Shown here one piece after another: positions 14,895 to 19,794 of a DNA stretch of 19,794 nt. The translations under genes were made by a program, and so were the position numbers. This stretch comes from CAYZFD01 sp964477735 (GTDB lineage Bacteria; Bacteroidota; Bacteroidia; Flavobacteriales; Flavobacteriaceae), in assembly GCA_964477735.1 (NCBI GenBank), contig CAYZFD010000028.1, positions 1 to 19,794 of the forward strand, in the 5' to 3' direction. Below the pieces are notes generated by a model. It did not search any database. It was not told where the DNA came from and saw nothing but the letters and a program-made list of their open reading frames with translations. Positions within the stretch are counted from its first letter, which is position 1, and each line of letters begins with the position of its first letter.

Positions 14895-15584
14895 ATGGAA
14901 GTAAACAATAAAAATTTCAAGATCCTTCTTGTCGATGATGAGCCAGATATTTTAGAAATACTGTCCTACAATCTAACAGCAGAAGGCTATCAGGTTTTTA
15001 AGGCAGAAGACGGAAAAGAAGCCATTAAAAAAGCCATCAAGCACCAACCTCATTTGGTGGTTTTAGATGTGATGATGCCCAAAATGGACGGCATTGAAAC
15101 TTGTGAGCAACTCAGAAAAAATGTAGAATTTCAAGAGCTGATCATTGTTTTCTTAACGGCTAGGAGCGAAGATTATTCCCAGGTAGCAGGTCTAGAGGCC
15201 GGAGCAGATGACTATATCACCAAACCCATTAAACCAAAAGTGTTTGTGAGTAAAGTTAAATCACTGTTACGTCGCTTAAACCAAAAAGAAAACGAAGCCA
15301 GGACAATAGATTTAGGCGGTATTATCATCGACCGTGAAGGCTACAAAATTTTAAAACACGGCAAAGAATTGTTGCTGCCACGAAAAGAATTTGAACTTTT
15401 CGCACTGCTGGCCTCACGCCCCGACAAGGTGTTTAAAAGAGATGAAATCCTCAACAAAGTCTGGGGAAATGAAGTTGTGGTTGGTGGTCGGACCATCGAC
15501 GTTCACATCCGAAAGCTGAGAGAAAAGATTGGTGACGAACACTTTAAAACGGTAAAAGGAGTTGGCTATAAATTTGTTTCATAA
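14895..15584 (+). CDS. OmpR/PhoB-family response regulator
   Basis: This is a 229-residue two-domain regulator. The receiver domain (about 8-125) has the acidic pair Asp14-Asp15, the phosphoacceptor Asp58 in VVLDVMMPKMDG and the conserved Lys in DDYITKPIKPK. The C-terminal winged helix (about 132-229) includes PRKEFELFALLASRPDKVF and the recognition part VGGRTIDVHIRKLREKIG, ending in the usual GVGYKFVS. It should bind direct-repeat DNA as a dimer once phosphorylated by the kinase 3 bp downstream. PhoB-like is the best subclass guess from the ending, but no target can be assigned. No in-frame start codon other than the ATG at 14895 preserves the first beta-strand, so the short leader is real or transcription begins further upstream. 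Confidence 0.96.
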   Translation: MEVNNKNFKILLVDDEPDILEILSYNLTAEGYQVFKAEDGKEAIKKAIKHQPHLVVLDVMMPKMDGIETCEQLRKNVEFQELIIVFLTARSEDYSQVAGLEAGADDYITKPIKPKVFVSKVKSLLRRLNQKENEARTIDLGGIIIDREGYKILKHGKELLLPRKEFELFALLASRPDKVFKRDEILNKVWGNEVVVGGRTIDVHIRKLREKIGDEHFKTVKGVGYKFVS

Positions 15585-15587
15585 TTT

Positions 15588-16649
15588 ATGCGCCGTCCAT
15601 TAAAAGTTTCTACAAGATTGGCTCTAGTGCTGGCAGCAATTACCATGTTAATTGTTTTCACCTCCTCCCTTGTTTTTTTTAGTTTCTATCCGCCAGATGT
15701 TCTGCTTTCCTTAACGCCAATCATTTATTTAGCCATTACTTTAATTTCGGTTTTTGTCGTTGTTTATTTTTATATCCAATGGCGACTCGAAGTGCATATA
15801 TATAACCGTGTGAAGGAAATCTATGACGATGTTTCATTCATTGAAGCCACACAATCGAGCAATCCCGTAACCACCGACATGAACACTTTGGTTGAAGAAG
15901 TTCGAAAATCTGTGAACAAGCGAAAAATTGAAATCGAAACCCTTAAAGATCAGGATGCTTTTAGGAAAGAATATCTCGGCAATGTGGCGCATGAACTCAA
16001 AACTCCGCTATTTACAGTTCAGGGATATATTCTAACCTTGTTAGATGGCGCAATTGATGACAAAGAAGTTAGAAAAAAATATTTGAATAGAGCCAACAAA
16101 GGCGTTGAACGACTGGTTTATATTGTTCGTGATTTGGATTTGCTCAACAAACTCGAAACAGGAATCGTGAAGATGGAAATTGGAGACTTCGATATTGTTG
16201 AATTGGTTTCTAATGTGATGGAACTTCTAGAAATGCGTGCATCAAAACTAGACATCACCGTTGAATTTGACCGTCATTACAGCACCCCCATTCTTGTCCG
16301 TGCCGACAAAGAGCGCATTCAACAAGTGCTCACCAATCTGCTGGAAAACTCTTTGAAATATGGCAAAAGTGGTGGCACTACCGAAGTGAGCATTGAAGCG
16401 CTAACAGAAGAAAAAGTGATTGTGAGGGTCACAGACAATGGCGAAGGCATTGATAAAAAAGACATTCCCAGATTGTTTGAAAGATTTTATAGAGTTGACA
16501 AAAGTGGTAGTCGAAGAGAAGGAGGGTCTGGCTTAGGGCTTTCGATCGTGAAACACATTATTGAAAATCATAAAGAAAAAATATTTGTTGAGAGCAAGCT
16601 AGGGATTGGCTCAGAATTTTCTTTTACCCTCCAAAAATCAAGTCATTGA
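15588..16649 (+). CDS. Membrane sensor histidine kinase with minimal sensor region
   Basis: This 353-residue kinase is partner of the response regulator 3 bp upstream. Two transmembrane helices (about 9-33 and 43-65) are joined by a loop of about ten residues (YPPDVLLSLTP), so no periplasmic sensor domain exists. There is no clear HAMP; a coiled-coil-like linker (about 66-120) leads to the dimerisation helix with the H-box VAHELKTPLFTVQGY, phospho-His135. The ATPase domain has the N-box NLLENSLKYG (Asn250 to Gly259), VTDNGEGID as G1, FERFYRVDKSGSRREGGSGL covering F and G2, and IENHKEKIFVESKLG at the end. All catalytic motifs look intact. The signal is probably membrane state or an interacting protein, as in intramembrane-sensing kinases. 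PhoR-like naming would be a guess. Confidence 0.95.
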   Translation: MRRPLKVSTRLALVLAAITMLIVFTSSLVFFSFYPPDVLLSLTPIIYLAITLISVFVVVYFYIQWRLEVHIYNRVKEIYDDVSFIEATQSSNPVTTDMNTLVEEVRKSVNKRKIEIETLKDQDAFRKEYLGNVAHELKTPLFTVQGYILTLLDGAIDDKEVRKKYLNRANKGVERLVYIVRDLDLLNKLETGIVKMEIGDFDIVELVSNVMELLEMRASKLDITVEFDRHYSTPILVRADKERIQQVLTNLLENSLKYGKSGGTTEVSIEALTEEKVIVRVTDNGEGIDKKDIPRLFERFYRVDKSGSRREGGSGLGLSIVKHIIENHKEKIFVESKLGIGSEFSFTLQKSSH

Positions 16650-16674
16650 TTCTATTATTAAGTCCACAAAACCC

Positions 16675-16682
16675 TACTTTTG
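16675..16682 (+). promoter_or_regulatory. Candidate -7 box of the trmB promoter
   Basis: TACTTTTG matches TAnnTTTG exactly and ends 18 bases before the TTG chosen as the trmB start (16701). The box overlaps the farther-upstream TTG at 16680, which therefore would not be in the message. No good -33 TTTG at the usual spacing; TTG at 16646-16648 is 26 bases upstream. Confidence 0.5.
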
Positions 16683-16700
16683 TCACTTAAACAAAAGGTT

Positions 16701-17381
16701 TTGGGCAGCAAAAACAAGCTTAAGAGATTTAGAGAAAACGAACAGTTTTCAAACGTAATCCAACCCACAAGGCAAACGCTCGAAAACGATGACTTTGAGT
16801 GGAAGGGTCGTTGGAAATCATTTTTCAATAACGATCACCCCATTGTGGTTGAACTCGGGTGTGGTAAAGGAGAATACAGTGTTGGTTTGGCTAAAGAATT
16901 TCCACAAAAAAACTTCATTGGTATCGATATTAAAGGCGCTCGATTTTGGAGAGGTGCCAAGACTGCTCTCGAAGAAAAAATGCAAAACGTAGCCTTTGTT
17001 CGAACACAAATTGAGCTCATTGAATCCATTTTTGATCCATCAGAAGTTGACGAAATTTGGATTACTTTTCCCGATCCACAACTCAAGTTTAAGCGCACCA
17101 AGCACCGTCTTACCAATCCAAGTTTTTTAAAAAAATATAAGCACATACTAAAGCCAAAAGGCAAAGTGCACCTTAAAACCGACAGTGACTTTTTACACGG
17201 TTACACCCTTGGGCTTCTTCAAGGCCTGCAAATTGAGGTGGATTGTGCACACCACGATGTTTATCATTATATACATGCCCCCAAAGAAGTAACGGCCATT
17301 CAAACCTTTTACGAACAACGTTATTTGGCCGAAGGCAAACCCATAACCTACTTAAGTTTTCAATTCCCAAATAATGACTGA
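16701..17381 (+). CDS. trmB: tRNA (guanine(46)-N7)-methyltransferase TrmB
   Basis: TrmB makes m7G at position 46 of the tRNA variable loop using S-adenosylmethionine. SAM-binding VELGCGKGEYSVGLA and IGIDIKGARFWRGA are present, as is the family signature ITFPDPQLKFKRTKHRLT, whose Asp-Pro and following basic residues bind tRNA. I place the start at a TTG (16701). This gives an N-terminus M-G-S-K-N-K-L-K-R-F like relatives (MGxxKLxxF) and 226 residues. No ATG occurs before the conserved region. An in-frame TTG at 16680 would add seven residues but sits within the -7 box. The stop overlaps the next gene by 8 bp, so trmB and the alkyltransferase-like gene are coupled. Confidence 0.92.
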   Translation: MGSKNKLKRFRENEQFSNVIQPTRQTLENDDFEWKGRWKSFFNNDHPIVVELGCGKGEYSVGLAKEFPQKNFIGIDIKGARFWRGAKTALEEKMQNVAFVRTQIELIESIFDPSEVDEIWITFPDPQLKFKRTKHRLTNPSFLKKYKHILKPKGKVHLKTDSDFLHGYTLGLLQGLQIEVDCAHHDVYHYIHAPKEVTAIQTFYEQRYLAEGKPITYLSFQFPNND

Positions 17382-17706
17382 CCTACAAACCTCTTTTTTT
17401 GAAAAAGTTTATGAAGTGGCAAAACGCATTCCTAAGGGCAGGGTTACTTCCTATGGTGCCATTGCCCGTTTCTTGGGCGCCGCCCGCTCGGCTAGAATGG
17501 TGGGATGGGCGATGAACGCCTCTCACAATAGAGCAGATATACCTGCCCACCGCGTTGTGAACCGCAAAGGATTGCTGACGGGAAAGCATCATTTTGAGGG
17601 GATTAACCTTATGCAAAAACTCCTAGAAGCCGAAGGTATTGAGGTGATTGACAATCAAATTCAAAACTTTGAAAAGCTTTTTTGGGATCCAAATCTTGAG
17701 GGTTAA
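17374..17706 (+). CDS. Alkyltransferase-like (ATL) DNA-binding protein, MGMT family
   Basis: This 110-residue protein is the C-terminal half of an O6-alkylguanine-DNA alkyltransferase. It has KRIPKGRVTSYGAIARFLGA (18-37), the helix-turn-helix SARMVGWAMNAS (39-50) and IPAHRVVNRKGLL (56-68). The catalytic PCHR motif is PAHR here: Ala58 replaces the alkyl-accepting Cys, so it cannot act as a suicide alkyltransferase. Such ATL proteins bind O6-alkylguanine, flip it using the conserved Tyr (Tyr27) and Arg, and hand the lesion to nucleotide excision repair. This is known for the S. pombe and E. coli members. The gene overlaps trmB by 8 bp, and the mrp promoter begins inside its last codons. The length is normal for ATL, so no truncation is suspected. 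Confidence 0.92.
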   Translation: MTDLQTSFFEKVYEVAKRIPKGRVTSYGAIARFLGAARSARMVGWAMNASHNRADIPAHRVVNRKGLLTGKHHFEGINLMQKLLEAEGIEVIDNQIQNFEKLFWDPNLEG

Positions 17707-17726
17707 ACTCAGGGGATGTATATTTG
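17696..17726 (+). promoter_or_regulatory. Candidate promoter of the mrp-nifU-FNR operon
   Basis: TTG (17696-17698), 20 bases, then TATATTTG (17719-17726), an exact TAnnTTTG match. It overlaps the end of the ATL gene. The box ends 32 bases before the TTG start of mrp, giving the longest leader in the window. Confidence 0.6.
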
Positions 17727-17758
17727 CCATGAGAATCAACAGTTGATAAATTCTTGCT

Positions 17759-18898
17759 TTGAAAAAATTCAGTAAAAAAGATATTCAAGAAGCCCTTAGA
17801 ACACTGACTATTCCAGGTGAAGGCGAAAATATGATCGATAGTGGCGCAGTGACCAATATCGTAGTTTTTGGTGATGAAGTAGTCGTTGATGTTCAAATGG
17901 CAAACCCTAGTTTGCAAGCCCGGAAAAAAACTGAAGTTGAAATACTTAAGACTATCCACGACAAGGTTTATGAAAAAGCAAAAGTCAATGTAAACATAAA
18001 AGTAGAAACGTCTGCACAACCTTCAGCTCCACTCATTAAGGGAAAAACCATTCCCAATATTCAAAACATTGTGGCTGTTGCTTCTGGAAAAGGGGGTGTT
18101 GGTAAGTCAACCCTAACGGCCAATTTGGCTGTATCCTTGGCGAAAATGGGCTTTCGGGTAGGCATCCTCGATGCTGACATTTATGGACCTTCTATTCCCA
18201 TCATGTTTGATGTGGCACAGGAACGCCCATTGGCGGTTCAAGTAGAAGGAAAATCTAAAATGAAACCCGTCGAAAATTATGGAGTTAAAGTGTTGTCGAT
18301 AGGTTTTTTCACAAAACCCGATCAGGCCGTAATTTGGCGCGGGCCAATGGCTTCCAAAGCCCTAAATCAGCTTATTTTTGATGCAGATTGGGGGACTTTA
18401 GATTTTCTTCTCATTGACTTGCCACCCGGTACGGGAGATATTCATTTGAGCATTCTCCAAGCTGTACCCGTCACAGGAGCCGTTGTGGTGAGCACCCCAC
18501 AAGTGGTGGCACTGGCCGATGCTCAAAAGGGCGTGGCCATGTTTCAGCAAGAATCTATTCAAGTGCCTGTGTTGGGGATGATAGAAAATATGGCCTATTT
18601 TACACCAGAAGAATTGCCCGAAAATAAATATTATATCTTTGGAAAATCGGGGGCTCAGGATTTGGCAAAAGATTTAAAAGTGCCATTTTTGGGAGAGTTG
18701 CCTTTAGTGCAAAGCATTCGTGAGGCGGGCGATGTTGGTCGTCCAGCAGCACTTCAAGAAGGCACAGTGTTGAGTGAAGTTTTTTTGAAATTAACCCAAG
18801 AAGTGGTGACCCAAACTGTGCGAAGAAACGAAGCCCTACCTCCTACAGAGGCCATCAAAATCACAAACATGGCGGGTTGTTCCGCTGTAAAATCTTAG
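17759..18898 (+). CDS. mrp: Mrp/ApbC-type iron-sulfur carrier P-loop ATPase
   Basis: Mrp proteins bind and transfer Fe-S clusters in an ATP-dependent way and belong to the ParA/MinD-like deviant Walker NTPases. The 379 residues start with a MIP18/DUF59 domain (about 5-82). The ATPase follows, with ASGKGGVGKSTL (108-119), including the signature Lys111 and Lys116. DADIYGPSIP (138-147) and DLPPGTGDIHLS (from residue 220) follow. The CxxC cluster motif present in many Mrp proteins is replaced by a YFTPEELPENKYYIFG stretch, a form I recall from other Bacteroidota. A C-terminal NMAGCSAVKS ends the protein. The start is TTG 17759: an in-frame TAA lies four codons upstream and no ATG occurs before residue 25. 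nifU follows after 4 bp. Confidence 0.93.
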   Translation: MKKFSKKDIQEALRTLTIPGEGENMIDSGAVTNIVVFGDEVVVDVQMANPSLQARKKTEVEILKTIHDKVYEKAKVNVNIKVETSAQPSAPLIKGKTIPNIQNIVAVASGKGGVGKSTLTANLAVSLAKMGFRVGILDADIYGPSIPIMFDVAQERPLAVQVEGKSKMKPVENYGVKVLSIGFFTKPDQAVIWRGPMASKALNQLIFDADWGTLDFLLIDLPPGTGDIHLSILQAVPVTGAVVVSTPQVVALADAQKGVAMFQQESIQVPVLGMIENMAYFTPEELPENKYYIFGKSGAQDLAKDLKVPFLGELPLVQSIREAGDVGRPAALQEGTVLSEVFLKLTQEVVTQTVRRNEALPPTEAIKITNMAGCSAVKS

Positions 18899-18902
18899 TG
18901 TA

Positions 18903-19142
18903 ATGGATCATCAAGAATTGAGATTAAATGTGGAAAAGGCCCTCGAAGAAATTCGTCCTTTTTTGGCATCAGACGGAGGCGATATTGCGCTCCTATCCAT
19001 AGAGCATGATGTGGTGAAGGTTCAATTGCTGGGCGCTTGTGTGGGCTGTTCCGTGAATCAGATGACCCTTAAGTCTGGTGTAGAAATGACCATAAAAAAA
19101 TACGCCCCACAAATCCGTGAAGTGATCAATGTGGAACTATGA
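18903..19142 (+). CDS. NifU C-terminal-domain Fe-S scaffold protein
   Basis: This 79-residue protein consists only of the NifU C-terminal (Nfu) domain. Its core is EEIRPFLASDGGDIALL (about 15-31) followed by LGACVGCSVNQMTLKSGVE, with the CxxC pair Cys46 and Cys49. Two protomers share one [4Fe-4S] cluster through these cysteines and pass it to apoproteins. The single-domain form without the IscU-like or A-type domain is usual for many bacteria. It lies 4 bp downstream of mrp and its TGA overlaps the ATG of the reductase gene (ATGA), so an Fe-S maturation unit is likely. The start and identity are clear. Confidence 0.94.
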   Translation: MDHQELRLNVEKALEEIRPFLASDGGDIALLSIEHDVVKVQLLGACVGCSVNQMTLKSGVEMTIKKYAPQIREVINVEL

Positions 19143-19794
19143 TTAAAACCGATATTCTTATTATTGGCGCTGGGCCGACGGGTTTGTTTACCGTATTTGA
19201 GGCGGGTTTGCTTAAGCTCCGCTGTCATCTCATTGATGCCTTACCACAAGCTGGGGGACAGTGCTCAGAGATATATCCTAAAAAACCCATTTATGACATC
19301 CCTGCCTATCCCGAAATTTTGGCGGGGGACCTCACCCATAAACTCATGCAACAAATCGCTCCTTTTCAACCAGGCTTTACTCTAGGTGAACGCGCAGAAA
19401 CTCTTGAGAAGCAAGAAGATGGTAGCTTTATTGTGACTACAGATAAGGGCACCAAACATCAGGCACCCGTTGTGGCTATCGCTGGTGGTTTGGGTAGCTT
19501 TGAGCCTCGTAAACCCCCCTTAGAGCGCCTCGAAAAATTTGAGGATAGAGGCGTTGATTACAAAATAATAGATCCCGAAAAATACCGCAACAAGCGTGTG
19601 GTTCTGGCTGGCGGTGGAGATTCTGCTTTAGATTGGACTATATTTTTAGCTGAAATTGCAAGTGAGGTTACCCTTATACACCGTCGCAATGAGTTTAGAG
19701 GCGCACTCGACTCAGTTGAAAAAGTACAAACGCTGAAAAACAATGGTCACATTCAACTTATCACTCCGGCTGAAGTTGTAGGTCTTGAAGGCGA
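19139..19794 (+). CDS. Ferredoxin-NADP(+) reductase, thioredoxin-reductase-like type (3' end cut)
   Basis: The visible 218 residues form a two-dinucleotide-domain flavoprotein. The FAD motif is LIIGAGPTG (7-15), followed by ALPQAGGQCSEIYPKKPIYD (34-53), typical of YumC-type FNRs. The NADP motif is GGGDSALDW (158-166), then HRRNEFRG (181-188), whose arginines bind the 2'-phosphate of NADP. The CxxC redox pair of thioredoxin reductase is absent at the position after GGGDSAxDW, which supports a ferredoxin reductase rather than a thioredoxin reductase. Such enzymes pass electrons between NADPH and ferredoxin or related Fe-S proteins. Its ATG overlaps the nifU stop, so it belongs to the Fe-S operon and could supply electrons for cluster assembly. 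About 120 to 130 C-terminal residues lie outside the window. Confidence 0.92.
   Translation, partial: MIKTDILIIGAGPTGLFTVFEAGLLKLRCHLIDALPQAGGQCSEIYPKKPIYDIPAYPEILAGDLTHKLMQQIAPFQPGFTLGERAETLEKQEDGSFIVTTDKGTKHQAPVVAIAGGLGSFEPRKPPLERLEKFEDRGVDYKIIDPEKYRNKRVVLAGGGDSALDWTIFLAEIASEVTLIHRRNEFRGALDSVEKVQTLKNNGHIQLITPAEVVGLEG

Noticed and set aside
16680..16700. Seven-residue upstream extension of TrmB from a TTG at 16680.
   Set aside because: This codon lies inside the -7 box, and family N-termini match the later TTG at 16701.
16835..17164. Antisense frame of 109 residues opposite trmB.
   Set aside because: No family resemblance, and the opposite strand encodes the conserved TrmB core.
17374..17706. 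Reading the ATL gene as a truncated or broken O6-methylguanine methyltransferase.
   Set aside because: The protein is complete for the ATL class, with an intact helix-turn-helix and PAHR; the lack of Cys is a defining trait of the class, not damage.
17609..18019. Long antisense reading frame (136 residues) opposite the ATL and mrp genes.
   Set aside because: It is aromatic-rich and low in coherence, with no recognisable motif, and lies opposite two well-supported genes; a shadow frame.
1..19794. Mobile element, phage, defence island, CRISPR array or RNA gene.
   Set aside because: No transposase, integrase, spaced repeats, tRNA cloverleaf or rRNA sequence was found by eye; all strands are filled by conserved housekeeping-type genes with uniform base use.

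Overview
The window looks like a stretch of conserved chromosome from a member of the Bacteroidota, probably Cytophagales or a near relative. That inference rests on several family-typical features. There is an ftsX / DUF3098 / uppP / truB cluster, and DUF4271 next to a divergent-type HemD. There is a DUF4296 lipoprotein, a LuxE-like stand-alone acyltransferase, a leucyl-tRNA synthetase with lineage-type insertions, and repeated promoter boxes of the Bacteroidota form TAnnTTTG. Coding is dense and AT-leaning. The largest gap between genes is about 120 bases, and no gene-free stretch exceeds 300 bases. I see no tRNA, rRNA, CRISPR array, insertion sequence, phage gene or attachment site.

Layout. 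Positions 1-2548 (minus strand) form one operon, ftsX, DUF3098, uppP, truB, with 1-bp spacing or ATGA overlaps; truB runs off the left edge. From a divergent promoter, 2649-6461 (plus) carries leuS, a SemiSWEET-type transporter overlapping it by 4 bp, and a membrane zinc peptidase of the YugP family. An Lrp/AsnC regulator (minus) meets the peptidase gene tail to tail. A DUF423 membrane protein (plus) then meets hemD (minus), which lies downstream of DUF4271. Positions 8958-11449 (plus) hold a dolichol-phosphate-mannose-synthase-like glycosyltransferase, a class I dihydroorotase and a small DUF4296 lipoprotein. A dihydroflavonol-reductase-like epimerase (minus) overlaps the lipoprotein gene by 35 bp at the 3' ends. 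tyrS (plus) is followed by a convergent LuxE-like acyltransferase (minus). An OmpR-type response regulator and its histidine kinase follow. Then come trmB plus an alkyltransferase-like protein, and an Fe-S group: mrp, a NifU-type scaffold and a ferredoxin-NADP reductase of the thioredoxin-reductase-like class, cut by the right edge.

How the genes work together. Most products are housekeeping: translation (LeuRS, TyrRS, TruB, TrmB), envelope and division (FtsX, UppP), pyrimidine and haem synthesis (dihydroorotase, HemD), Fe-S assembly and redox (Mrp, NifU, FNR), plus one two-component system. Eight candidate promoters can be placed. In most, the -7 box ends 15 to 19 bases before the start codon, which also helps choose starts for leuS, trmB and the LuxE-like gene.

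I do not find a clearly new multi-gene system. The points most worth checking are: a dihydroorotase whose first metal-binding histidine is glutamine; an orphan LuxE-like acyltransferase; a histidine kinase with almost no extracytoplasmic domain; an alkyltransferase-like protein overlapping trmB; operator-like repeats at the Lrp/AsnC promoter; an unusually short leader for the response regulator; and uncharacterised DUF3098, DUF4271 and DUF4296 genes tightly linked to known genes.
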